A stretch of DNA of 64,000 nucleotides from Asterias rubens (lineage: Eukaryota; Echinodermata; Asteroidea; Forcipulatida; Asteriidae): positions 5,828,001-5,892,000 of the forward strand of contig NC_047068.1 in assembly GCF_902459465.1 (NCBI RefSeq), in the 5' to 3' direction. Of the stretch, positions 53,861 through 64,000 are shown one piece after another. A program made the position numbers and the translations under genes. The notes under the pieces are model-generated. The model did no database searches and had not been told where the DNA came from. It saw only the letters and a program-made list of their open reading frames with translations. Each line of letters begins with the position of its first letter. The first letter of the stretch is position 1.

Positions 53861-54020
53861 GACACAGTTGGTGTGATCTGTCAATTCAAAACTCAAGTGA
53901 TCCAGACTCAATTGATCCTGGTAAATCAAGATACCTTGACATTTTCCCCAGGCTTAACGTACACCTGGACAGTTCCTGCGTGAGCGATACTCTACAACTA
54001 TAAAGTAAGCAGGCTACACC

Positions 54021-54770
54021 ATGGCGTGTAGTGCTATGCCTAACCTGGATCCATTTGTGTTTGACCCGCAGAGTGATGAGCCCACCGCTCTCAGTTCCAA
54101 ATGGGATAAATGGCTGAAACGTTTTGAAAGAGCTATGGTCGGTTATAACATTAATGGAGCAAAAAGAAAGCGGGCATTGCTATTGCATTACGGAGGTGAG
54201 CAACTTGAGACTGTTTTTGATACACTTTCTGACACAGGAGATGAGAATGATTATGAGAAGGCAATAGAAGCTTTGACGGCTCACTTCGTTCCAAACCCCC
54301 TCCATGAAACTATCATCTTCTTCAGGAGTTTGAAACAGAACCCGGAGGAAAACGTTGATCAGTTTTGTACTCGTCTCCGAAATGCAGCAGAAAAGTGTGA
54401 GTTTGGTGATCTGAATCGCCAACTGATCATACAATTCAGTATAGGATGCTCTTCAATAGAACTTCGGCGTGAAGCACTTGACAATATTCTTGTCGAGAAG
54501 GCGTGCAATCTACCACAGCTGTTAGACTTCACACAGTCCCTTGAATTGTCAAACAAACAAGCCGATGCCGTTCAAAACCAAACCGACATTCAGCAAAACC
54601 CTGACAAACTTTCTCAGAGTCAGACTCAACACATCGGTGACAAACCTACCCGTCATGAGAGCAAAGACCAAGGAGTTCTCTATGATGAGAGCAGACATAA
54701 GCCATTGTACGACAGTACCAAGAATAGACCTACACAGCAAAACGGAAATAGTGCAACTCCGGTAAGCTAA
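54021..54770 (+). mobile_element. Retrotransposon gag fragment
   Basis: A frame of 249 codons from ATG 54021. It shows the capsid-like pattern of Ty3/Gypsy gag: KWDKWLKRFERAM, KRKRALLLHYGGEQLETVFD, the ALTAHFVPNPLHETIIFF block and VDQFCTRLRNAAEKCEFGD, then a Gln/Asn-rich tail. It stops at TAA before any CCHC zinc knuckle, where a GC-rich palindromic repeat begins, so the 3' part is lost. It packages element RNA in intact relatives. The LTR-like leader lies just upstream. Confidence 0.88.
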
Positions 54771-54780
54771 ACCATTAACT

Positions 54781-55280
54781 TGTATGCCCCGCCGGTGTCC
54801 GATGCAATTGTATCCGCCATGCAGAACTGTCCGCTCCGGACACTTTTGCACATGCAATCGTGTCCGGGGCTATGCAAAAATCGTCCGGCGGACATGTACA
54901 TGACGGTACATGTATGTGCGTGCATAAGCGAGCGTGCATGCACTAAACATACGTATATCACGTAATGATTGCACCGAATACCCAACGGCCGAACATTTCC
55001 CGTGTCATTCATGACATTATACACTTAGCTTGAAAAACAAACAAATGGCCAACGTGTTCCGTCGATCAAGGGCCTTTAATTTGCTGCAAGGACGGTCTTG
55101 CAGGGGGAGGACACAACTGCATATGCAAATGTGTCCGGGCGGACACAATTGCATTATGCAGCGGCGTCCGGGCGGACACGGTTGCATACGCAATAATGTC
55201 TTCCGGATAGTATTGCAAATAGGACATCATTGGAGTTCGGGGATTACAGTGTTGTCCAGAAACGCCGGGCCGGTGATTTC
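54781..55280. repeat. GC-rich palindromic repeat cluster
   Basis: Short palindromic modules built on GTCCGGGCGGACAC and TGTCCG with TTGCAT or ATGCAA nearby occur at 54788-54895 and 55127-55200. TGCAAATGTGTCCGGGCGG ACACAATTGCA is almost a perfect palindrome. Two halves of the cluster flank about 230 bp of ordinary sequence and may be the ends of one degraded element. It contains no gene. Confidence 0.6.
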
Positions 55281-55844
55281 GCCAGCTACTTGGTCCTTTT
55301 GATTTCGCCCCCCAGTTTTTGCCGCCTCCAATTTAATTTTCCCCAGTTAAAATTACTGTCAACGACTGGAATTTTTCAAAAATGAAAACGCCGTATTAGA
55401 CACAGACATAGCACGAACCATTCTGGCATCCTGTCATCGCACCTGGCGTCACTGCAACACCTTCTCCATTGTACATTGTTTTTATTTTAAACATTATAGC
55501 CAAGGACTGCAAATAGAGTATTTGCTGCTCCGACGGGGCAACCCCCACCCAACTGTAGCAATTGTATACATGGTTGACAAAAGAATTAGTAACAGTTTAC
55601 AAGGGTAAATGGTAAAAATAACATTTGAAATTGGTCAAGGTTTAGTGTTGTACACAATCAGTCAGGTGGTATAGGAATATGCTACAAAATAAAATTTACT
55701 CAGTTTATTTTAACGTAAAATACGGTAATTATCCTTAATAATAATTATAATAATAATACTAATAATAATAATCATAATTTATTCATTTGTATTGTGCCCA
55801 ATCCCATCAAATAATACCCAATCAACCCACAAACGGCTCATCAG

Positions 55845-58800
55845 AGAGAAAGATTTCCAACTCTGAACAAGAAAAAGATGAAAGTTCAAAGAAAACCAAG
55901 GCTAGTGATAAAACAAGCAGAGCGGGCTCCCTGGGTGCAGTAAGTGATTTTACATAAGTGTATGCGAGTTTCCAAAGTAAAGCTTTATTATAAAGCCCTA
56001 TAGCTAGAGCGCTACGTTCATCCGGTAGTCGCAGGTTCGAGTCCCTCTCTCCTATCAATTTGTTCAATCAAAATTAATTTTCAAATTTACCCAGTCTTCA
56101 TTTCTTATCTGATAACAGGTTTCAGTGTCAACCTCCAAACAATTGTTGCATAAAAACGGCCAATCAAAGAAAGCAAAGTTCAATCCTGAACTGGAAAAAG
56201 AGATATTGCAGAGTTACGAGGAATTTAAAGACAGAAGCTACATGGCTACGGTACGTAATTTTTTTTTTAGTTGCTTATAACGAAAGTTATATGTGAACTG
56301 CATAACAATTATTGCACATCAGTCATACAGCAACAATTTTCCAATGAAATCTGATAAATTTCTTGCCTAACGCTAACAAACACGGGAGTTTTTTACAGAA
56401 ACGAAACCGTTAATGCTACTCTCACATAGGGAGAACGCTACTGAATGTGCTTACGAACGGAAATATTTAACAATCGCTCAAACTTCGCAACATTCGCCAC
56501 AAATTCACCACGCTCACAAGTCATTCTCCACCTCCTTACGAAGATCGGTCACTTTATGCTGCTCTCACACGGCGAATATGCTAGCGAATATGCTATCGGA
56601 AGGACATATTTGACAATCGCTCAAACTTCGCAGCATTCGCCGTGTCTTCGTAAGCGTTGGTAACAAATTCGGAACGCACAAAAATTATTCCCCACCTCCT
56701 AACGAAGATCGCTCAATTTACAATCCGGTTTGTTAATTTCAGCAAATGTTGCGAAGATGGTCATTCGGCTTGATTTTCGTTAGCATTGGTAACGTTGGTA
56801 AAGCGTGCATAAGCGTTTGAAACGTTCGTGAAGGCATTGACAAGCGTTGGTAAGCATTTGTAAACATTCGTAAGATATTGGTAAGGAGTGGGCCAACCGA
56901 AGACGATCGAGGGGTGAGACCGATATGAAAATATTCACTATCCAACCGCCATTTTGGACGAATTCTACGCGCAGTTCAAATATTCATGTTCGCAAGAACA
57001 TTCGCCACTCTGTGAGAGGGGCAATACGAAGCGCCTCCGTACACTCAGCGAATGTTGTGAAGACGGTAATTCGCCATCGATTTGCGTAAGCATTTGGTAA
57101 GCCATTGGTGGTACTGTTGGTAAAGCGTGCGTATTATGCGTAAGATATTGGGAAGGAGAGGTTTAAGGACGACAGAGAACATTCACTATCAAATCGCAAC
57201 TTTTGGGCGAATTCATCGCGAATTTCAAACATTCGTATTCGCAAGATATTCGCCCAAGTGTGAGAGTATAGCTTAAAGGAACACGTTGCCTTGGATCGGT
57301 TGAGTTGGTCTTTGAAAAGCATTTCAACCGTTTGTCATAAAATGCATATGATTAGATAGACACGTTAAAAGTAGTATATAATGATCCCCACCAGTATCAC
57401 TCGAAATTGCGTGGTTTTCCTTTGACCTCGTCGACTAACACGGTCGGCCGTTTAAACTTGACTCCCATAAGTGGCCGACCGTGTTAGTTCGTATAGGAAA
57501 ACCACGCAATTTTGAGGCAATATTGTGTGGATCATTGTATTCTACTTTTAAAACGTCTTACTAACCATATGCATTTTCTAACTAAACGGTTACAAACGCT
57601 TCTTAAAGACCAACTCGACCGACCCAAAGTAACGTGTTCCTTTAAGAACGGATACATAATACCAATAAGCTCTTACTTGATTTCTCATTTCAATAATTTT
57701 CAGGCAATTAATATCAGGAGAAACAGCGCAAATTTGGCTGATTTTACACCGTTACAACTGTCAGATAAAATTCGTCGTTTAGTGAATAATAAAAAAGGTA
57801 AGATAATACTAAAAAGTAAAAGGAGAAATTTATATAAATTTCAAGGGCCAAACGGGGGAAAAATTGAAAAAGAATAATGGAATAAACAAAAATAACAGTT
57901 CTTAATAATATGGGGTTATTCGTTTAATAAAATATGCATCCTTAGTAATTTTAAAAGTGTTCTATTGTGTTCTTTTTTACAGATCAGAAGAAGACTTCAA
58001 GGTATTTGCGATACATTTTATTACATGATTCATTAAAAAAGTTAAGTGTAATACCAACAACCATCAGCCATACAGACAGTGAAATGATTAATGTAAAAAT
58101 TATAAAGAAAACACCAATTATTCTCCGAAACCTGAAATGTTGCACCGAGGGGATTCGGAGAGGTTATTTGGAATGACGGAAAACAATTATAAAACAATTA
58201 ATTTTTTAATTGTTCGCTGAATTAAACAAAATGAATGAACTATAATAATTGATTTAACATACGTTATGTTTGTATTCATCTCCCTTTCCCTCAAGAACTC
58301 GACGTGCTAGCCGCAAGATATCCGATGATGAGTAAGTATAAGAAAAAGGGACTAAAAGGGTTTTGACGAGTTCTTAAACTGCCTTAAAAACCGGCAGGGT
58401 CGTGGCCGTGCGATAGGCCCTTGCCTTCGGCTCGGGCCTTTGTCGCACTGCCACTATCCTGCAAGGTTTTTAACGGCAGTTTAAGAACGAGTCACTACTC
58501 TATTATTCCCATTCATAATATGCCCTTTTGGTTACAAGGCGTTATAGTAAGAAACTCTGTAAAACTGATCTGTTTTCCTTGAGCTCTGTACGTGTGTTGC
58601 ATTTTTATGACTGACAGTTTTTGGATATGCATTCGTGCGCGTAGTACATGCATCTAATGTAACCGGTTATAAACAGCTCCAGCTGGTAATAATCAATCGT
58701 TTTAACATCACACGTGACGCGCTCTCCAGCAATAGGAAAGGCAAAACTATTTGAGGTATTTAAGAATGGTAAGTTATAATCCTTTGTTTGTTATTCATAA

Positions 58801-59443
58801 ATACCCGGGCAGTTTATCCATTCCAATTGGTCGAGAGGGTATCACGTGGGGTTGTTTATCGCACGACCAGGTCCCTGCCACATAATTTATTTTGGATCCG
58901 AAAATGATGCGGGTGTTTGAGGGGGCTGGGTCTACACAGGTGCGCCGAGTTAATATGGAAAGCCGGGAAACAATATATGAAACAGTTTCCAACTTTGATT
59001 CACAGTATTCACTGAAATCAAAATAACAATCTAAATTGATTTAACTTATTTTCATTTCTCGTTTTTAAGGCTCGAGTTTATCCGCGAGCAATGCAATGAT
59101 GAGTAAGTGTTATCTAAGTAATGTATTATCTATTATTAGTTAGTTTAAATTTTCGGTAATATTTTGCACAAAACAACGGCTCAAAAATTGTTATGATTGC
59201 AAGTTAATTATAGATTTGGTCATAGTGAAGATATATATTTTACTGTGTGCATCAACTTTGTAAATAAGTCTCAGAGGTTTTGAATCGAGAAAACACGTCA
59301 AACCTTTTCTGAAAAAAAAATGTATTTATGACAAACATGAACCACAAAAATACCCATTACATTTTCGTTCAAAATTTAATCCATTAATTCAAACTTTTCA
59401 TTTTACTTACTGTAGGCCCAAAAACTCTGAACTATTCTCATAG
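55845..59443 (+). CDS. Partial gene for a lysine-rich protein of unknown function
   Basis: Seven candidate plus-strand exons join with matching phase and GT-AG borders: 55845-55939, 56119-56250, 57704-57797, 57983-58001, 58296-58331, 59070-59102 and 59416-59443, ending at TAG. They give about 144 aa. The start is basic and Lys/Ser-rich. Exons 2-3 code FNPELEKEILQSYEEFKDRS and PLQLSDKIRRLVNNKK, a helical, Leu-spaced pattern that could be a divergent Myb/SANT-like domain. The fourth exon is only 19 nt. Exons 5 and 6 have similar ends (AATGATGAGTAAGT, CGATGATGAGTAAGT). The first exon was not found, and the last two or three exons are less sure. A MITE and a larger element fill the introns. Confidence 0.55.
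55999..56050 (+). repeat. tRNA-like fragment
   Basis: TATAGCTAGAGCGCTACG is a tRNA A-box-like block and GCAGGTTCGAGTCCCT a good B box 30 bp later. A full acceptor stem cannot be paired, so it looks like a SINE head or tRNA pseudogene. It lies in the intron before exon 2 of the lysine-rich gene. Confidence 0.5.
56412..57272. mobile_element. Element with CTCTCACA ends, about 860 bp
   Basis: The left end GCTACTCTCACATAGGGAGAA is matched in reverse by TTCGCCCAAGTGTGAGAGTATAGC. Inside, blocks such as ACAATCGCTCAAACTTCGCA recur at 56470 and 56611, and the end sequence CTGCTCTCACACGGCGAAT recurs internally at 56560, so it looks like nested or duplicated copies. It is in an intron of the lysine-rich gene. 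The family is unknown. Confidence 0.65.
57275..57643. mobile_element. Palindromic MITE, AAGGAACACG family, copy 4
   Basis: It runs from AAGGAACACGTTGCCTTGG (after TTA) to GTAACGTGTTCCTT (before TAA). The halves match through GGTCGGCC and GGCCGACC at the centre. It abuts the right end of the element at 56412-57272. Confidence 0.87.
58333..58870. repeat. Hairpin plus CACGTG-containing dispersed repeat
   Basis: A long hairpin at 58370-58495 pairs GACGAGTTCTTAAACTGCC with GGCAGTTTAAGAACGAGTC, and GCCTTGCCGGTTTT-like blocks around GGCAGGGTCG. After it, CACGTGACGCGCTCTCCAGC and GTATTTAAGAATGG meet TTATTCATAAATACCCGGGCAG, a second palindrome around 58770. Related copies lie at 14700, 23541 and 33425. 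This is intron sequence of the lysine-rich gene. Confidence 0.65.
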
Positions 59444-59561
59444 CAAGGGTAAAAAGATGGCAGCCAAAGGATGAACAAAACAGAGCGCCACCAAGCGACC
59501 CGTCCCTCGGAGGTAATTTTCAAAGGGTTGCAGTATGAACAAAGCTGGGAAACCGTTCGTA

Positions 59562-61697
59562 CCAATTACACTTGCAATGTAAATGTGTTAAATGGAATGT
59601 ATTTGAAAATTACATGAGTAGGATTTGAAAATGTGCATGGTAGTAATGCAATCTGGTGAGGGTTGGAGTAACACCATGTACTTGAGTAGGATTTGAAACT
59701 TTGCATGGTGGAGATACAATCTAATAAGGTTTGCAGTAACACCATGTACATGAGTAGGATTTGAAACTTTGCATGGTGGAGATACAATCTAGTAAAGTTT
59801 GCATGTACATGAGTAGGATTTGAAACTTTGCACGGTGGAGATACAATCTAGTAAGGTTTGCAGTAACATCATGTACATGAGTAGGATTTGAAACTTTGCA
59901 TGGTGGAGATACAATCTAGTAAAGTTTGCAGTAACACCATGTACTTGAGTAGGATTTGAAACTTTGCATGGTGGAGATACAATCTAATAAGGTTTGCAGT
60001 AACACCATGTACTTGAGTAGGATTTGAAACTTTGCATGGTGGAGATACAATCTAATAAGGTTTGCAGTAACACCATGTACATGAGTAGGATTTGAAACTT
60101 TGCATGGTGGAGATACAATCTAGTAAGGTTTGCAGTAACACCATGTACATGAGTAGGATTTGAAACTTTGCATGGTGGAGATACAATCTAATAAGGTTTG
60201 CAGTAACTCCATGTACTTGAGTAGGATTTGAAACTTTGCATGGTGGAGATACAATCTAGTAAGGTTTGCAGTAACACCATGTACATGAGTAGGATGTTAA
60301 ACTTTGCATGGTGGAGATACAATCTAATAAGGTTTGCAGTAACTCCATGTACTTGAGTAGGATTTGAAACTTTGCATGGTGGAGATGCAATCTAGTAAGG
60401 TTTGCAGTAACACCATGTACATGAGTAGGATTTGAAACTTTGCATGGTGGAGATACAATCTAGTAAAGTTTGCATGTACATGAGTAGGATTTGAAACTTT
60501 GCACGGTGGAGATACAATCTAGTAAGGTTTGCAGAAACATCATGTACATGAGTAGGATTTGAAACTTTGCATGGTGGAGATACAATCTAGTAAAGTTTGC
60601 AGTAACACCATGTACTTGAGTAGGATTTGAAACTTTGCATGGGGGAGATACAATCTAATAAGGTTTGCAGTAACACCATGTACTTGAGTAGGATTTGAAA
60701 CTTTGCATGGTGGAGATACAATCTAATAAGGTTTGCAGTAACACCATGTACATGAGTAGGATTTGAAACTTTGCATGGTGGAGGTACAATCTAGTAAAGT
60801 TTGCATGTACATGAGTAGGATTTGAAACTTTGCACGGTGGAGATACAATCTAGTAAGGTTTGCAGTAACATCATGTACATGAGTAGGATTTTAAACTTTG
60901 CATGGTGGAGATACAATCTAATAAGGATTGCAGTAACACCATGTACATGAGTAGGATTTTAAACTTTGCATGGTGGAGATACAATCTAGTAAGGTTTGCA
61001 GTAACACCATGTACATGAGTAGGATTTTAAACTTTGCATGGTGGAGATACAATCTAATAAGGATTGCAGTAACACCATGTACATGAGTAGGATTTTAAAC
61101 TTTGCATGGTGGAGATACAATCTAGTAAGGTTTGCAGTAACACCATGTACATGAGTAGGATTTGAAACTTTGCATGGTGGAGATACAATCTAATAAGGTT
61201 TGCAGTAACACAATGTACTTGAGTAGGATTTAAAACTTTGCATGGTGAAGATACAATCTAGTAAGGTTTGCAGTAACACCATGTACTTGTCGAGTAGGAT
61301 TTGAAACTTTGCATGGTGGAGATACAATCTAGTAAGGTTTGCAGTAACACCATGTATATGAGTAGGATTTGAAACTTTGCATGGTGGAGATACAATCTAA
61401 TAAGGTTTGCAGTAACACCATGTACTTGAGTAGGATTTGAAACTTTGCATGGTGGAGATACAATCTAAAAAGGTTTGCAGTAACACCATGTACTTGAGTA
61501 GGATTTGAAACTTTGCATGGTGGAGATACAATCTAGTAAGGTTTGCAGTAACACCATGTACATGAGTAGGATTTGAAACTTTGCATGGTGGAGATACAAT
61601 CTAATAAGGTTTGCAGTAACACCATGTACTTGAGTAGGATTTGAAACTTTGCATGGTGGAAAAACAATATAGTAATGTTTGCAGTAACACCATGTAA
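59562..61697 (+). repeat. 68-bp tandem array, about 30 copies
   Basis: The unit is 68 bp with core GTAGGATTTGAAACTTTGCA and CATGGTGGAGATACAATCTA and a final GTAACACCATGTAC. It starts as degenerate units at about 59562 and ends at 61697. A few units lack 10 bp and are 58 bp long (junction GTTTGCATGTACATGAG). These, together with the variants GCACGGTGG and AACATCATG, recur in blocks. 68 is not divisible by three and stops are present in all frames. Confidence 0.96.
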
Positions 61698-62115
61698 ACC
61701 CTACATTATGGGACTTGAATCTTTACAATTTAGTAAGTAATTCAACAATAGAGGGAGGGGTGCGAAGGGGAAGGCTACATTCAACACTTTAGGATTCAAA
61801 TTAAGCTAATCAAAGACCGTTATTCCATAATGAGGTGATGTATTAAAATTAAGAATAGCTATGCATTTCGTTGCATTGATCGACAGTTTTGTTGAATGAT
61901 AGATTGCGATGTTGTGCTGTAAAGGTATAGTCTTACAGGTGCAACTGACAAGAATGTAAATAATTAAAATCAACTGGAAATATAATTTTTATTTTTCAAA
62001 CATAAGAGTACATGATAAGTAACAATGAAACATTTTTAAAGTAATTGTTTGTAACGATTTATATATTTAAAAAAAAATAAAGTTGTTTTGGGGTTGACTC
62101 CGCTTACCCATTTTG

Positions 62116-62382
62116 TGACGTCAATCGAGGCAGACTTTGCCTTTAAGCGTAGAGTAAATACACGTGCAAAGTACGTGCAAATCCAAGTCGTGAGTTTGTA
62201 CGATTCTTTCATTTTTCCGGCAATGCCGACCAAGTGTATTGTTGCTGGATGCAGCAAAACAACTAAAGATGGGGGTCAGTCTGCATGGCTGGTCAGACTC
62301 ACAAGAGCAATAGTGCCTAGTGGTCCGGTCTGAGGTTGTGCAGCTTTTTTTCTTCAAATATCGCGCCTCGATTGACGTCACG
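62116..62382. repeat. Inverted GTGACGTCAATCGAGG pair
   Basis: GTGACGTCAATCGAGG at 62116-62131 is matched exactly in reverse by CCTCGATTGACGTCAC at 62367-62382. Each contains TGACGTCA, the CRE/ATF consensus. The 267-bp span encloses the THAP-like start at 62223. Confidence 0.85.
62223..62275 (+). CDS. THAP-domain first exon or fragment
   Basis: The frame MPTKCIVAGCSKTTKDG matches the opening of THAP zinc fingers (Met-Pro, then C-x2-4-C pattern with the second Cys in GC). THAP domains bind DNA in transcription factors and P-element transposases. The frame then leaves the family. A possible donor G|GTCAGT follows KDG at 62274, which would make this a normal first exon whose next exon lies outside the window or was not found. 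It may equally be a pseudogene. Confidence 0.5.
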
Positions 62383-62585
62383 AACAGCGCCCTCTCGGGT
62401 CGGGGCCTACTCTTAAATTTGTAAATAGGCTAAGAACTAATTTTTTAGAAGGTTAGCTAACTGTTTATTCACATTCCACTCATCAAAACACATATATTAG
62501 TGACAAAAGCTTTATTTTGACAAAATGCCACTTCCAGGTGACTTTAAGGCATTACTTTAGGGATTATTTGATTTATAAAGATTTT

Positions 62586-62716
62586 AGGCCGTGTCCGAAT
62601 TGGCGACTTCGGCTACAGCTACGGCTAGATCAGCGCGTCTGTCAGTGTTGAAGGATAGGCAGACGCGCGCGCCCTAGCCGTAGCTGTAGCCGAAGTCGCC
62701 AATTCGGACACGGCCT
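62586..62716. mobile_element. 131-bp palindromic MITE with GGCCGTGTCCGAATTGG ends
   Basis: AGGCCGTGTCCGAATTGGCG begins it and CGCCAATTCGGACACGGCCT ends it. The arms pair without mismatch for about 43 bp through CTACAGCTACGGCTAG. The loop of about 45 bp has no homology. No target duplication is clear outside the ends. It is strongly hairpin-forming in single-stranded DNA. Confidence 0.88.
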
Positions 62717-63097
62717 CATATTCAATGCTTGTAGGCAAATTAACTATGCATAATTATACGAATAATTACTCTATGCTATTGTAAATGTTCATCTCTTCGT
62801 AATTAGCGAGGCCTAATTGAGATAGGTGTGGAGCATAGTTAGACTACTAGCTGGGTTAGGCAGTTAGGTCTGTTTGTGTGTCCTTTTTCTGTTGGTTTCT
62901 AAACAATTACACTTTTTTTTGGGTAAACGATGAGAGTAAATCCAACTTTTGTGTGGAGGAAGGATCGAGACCCGCTGATTTTAATAACAATAATTAGAGA
63001 GGATCGGATCGGTTGGTGAGTAGGATGTTAGAATGCTTTTTTTGGGGGGGGGGGGGGGGGGGGGTACAATTATAGTAACAATAATATTCTACTGTTG
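62717..63097. other. Non-coding, poly-G run
   Basis: Nothing recognisable as coding. A poly-G run of about 20 lies at 63044-63063. Confidence 0.5.
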
Positions 63098-63424
63098 TAA
63101 AGGAACGTTACATAATTGGTAAGAAACAAATACCGTGAAGATCACAGATTTAAATAAAACAAAACACGGTCTATGATGATGATAGTGAAAAACATCCTTT
63201 GAAATAAATAATCTAATTTCGCGTTTGGAGTTTATCGCTCAGTGAGCGTTTTATTCATTTTTGTTTTGACATCGATGCAATGCACACAGCGGTTTTACGC
63301 TTTTCTTTCGTGATCTTGAACTTCTGCAAGTTTGTTAGTTTATGTATAAGGTGGATAACATAAAGTGCCTACACTGCCAGCATTTTTTGCTAGCAAAATC
63401 AATTCTGTAATGTTCCTTTCATGA
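63098..63424. mobile_element. MITE, AAAGGAACGTTAC family, copy 2
   Basis: It begins AAAGGAACGTTACATAATTGG and ends AATTCTGTAATGTTCCTTTC, an inverted terminal pair. The inner blocks CGTGAAGATCACAGATTTA and CATCGATGCAATGCA match the copy at 16476. Confidence 0.82.
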
Positions 63425-64000
63425 ACAGCAATTGTTTGAAATGCACATTGTTTGGATCAGAATTGACTTTAACAAGTAGGGTAAACTAAAGGTGGCTGGC
63501 TGTTACTTGAATTTCTGAGATTTATGGATCTATTGTGTACCTGGTTTGCTTTGTAAGGAGCTTTGCTGAAGAGTAATTTTGAGCCTGCAGTGAGCAACCC
63601 AAAACAATGTGTCAAGCCTACTGATTCCGAACCGTCCTATACAAACACTTAATTTATTTAAGGATTTTTTTTTCACAAATTCTTTTTAAATCAACCTTTA
63701 GGTCCAGATTTCCAAAATGCAGAAAAATCACGAAATTGGGAGCTCGATGCCATGCCTTTGCTATGCCTAAATGTATACAAAACGCGTATCACGCCTTTTG
63801 GTTTCAAAAATCAAATATCCCACCAGCATGGACCGTCTCTATTTCCCGTAAGATAGCGCGCAGCGTCTTGCTGCGCGTCTCGTTTACGATGACACAACTC
63901 TTATGCCGAACCTTCAGCACAACCTTTGAAACTCCCCACTCCCCCCCCCCCGCCCTCAATAACCGGATCTAAGCAAATATAAGCTGACATAGCTAAGATA
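63425..64000. other. Window end, no recognised gene
   Basis: No gene is recognised. A 78-codon frame at 63736-63972 shows no family pattern and ends in a poly-C stretch (63941-63950). Confidence 0.45.

Noticed and set aside
59566-59787. 73-codon frame in the 68-bp array
   Set aside because: The unit length is not a multiple of three and stops occur in every frame across the array.

Overview
This is invertebrate deuterostome nuclear DNA. Genes are widely spaced with many short exons and GT-AG introns, and the space between them is packed with mobile-element debris. The dispersed repeat families, especially the one ending in AGTGTCCACTGCCTTTAA, and the gene set suggest an echinoderm, most likely a sea star. 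That assignment is from memory of repeat sequences and is an inference.

Four genes can be read end to end by joining exons at splice sites with matching phase. TVP23, a Golgi membrane trafficking protein, is on the minus strand at 5797-11783 (6 exons, 203 aa). PLD6/Zucchini, a mitochondrial outer-membrane phospholipase-D-family enzyme of piRNA biogenesis, is on the plus strand at 12179-13488 (2 exons, 235 aa) and is head-to-head with TVP23 across about 400 bp. MFSD11, an UNC93-like membrane protein, is on the minus strand at 20129-30149 (10 exons, 443 aa). A monocarboxylate-transporter-like MFS protein is on the plus strand at 37828-40899 (4 exons).

From about 41 kb to 55 kb the window is mainly broken mobile elements: Ty3/Gypsy reverse transcriptase (41.1-42.2 kb, plus), RNase H plus integrase start (49.2-49.9 kb, minus), gag (54.0-54.8 kb, plus), and a long inverted repeat (45.6-51.6 kb) that behaves like LTR sequence. 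Among them are an SF3-type helicase exon (43651-44322, plus) and a broken acidic/Myb-SANT-like gene (42457-43209, minus). A partial gene for a lysine-rich protein of unknown function has seven candidate exons at 55845-59443.

The rest holds inverted-repeat elements (MITEs and foldbacks), several with clear target-site duplications; two large tandem arrays (31-bp unit at 31.77-32.27 kb, 68-bp unit at 59.56-61.7 kb); a ~280-bp tandem array near 48 kb; an exact 131-bp inverted repeat at 18533/20002; tRNA-derived SINE sequence; and many long poly-G/poly-C runs.

The best leads for something unusual are the foldback family with 8-bp target duplications (10237-10952 and 35979-36625), the higher-order structure of the 68-bp array, the SF3 helicase with its Myb-like neighbour, and the exact inverted repeat at 18.5/20.0 kb. 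I did not find a coherent new multi-gene system. All repeat boundaries and identities were read by eye.
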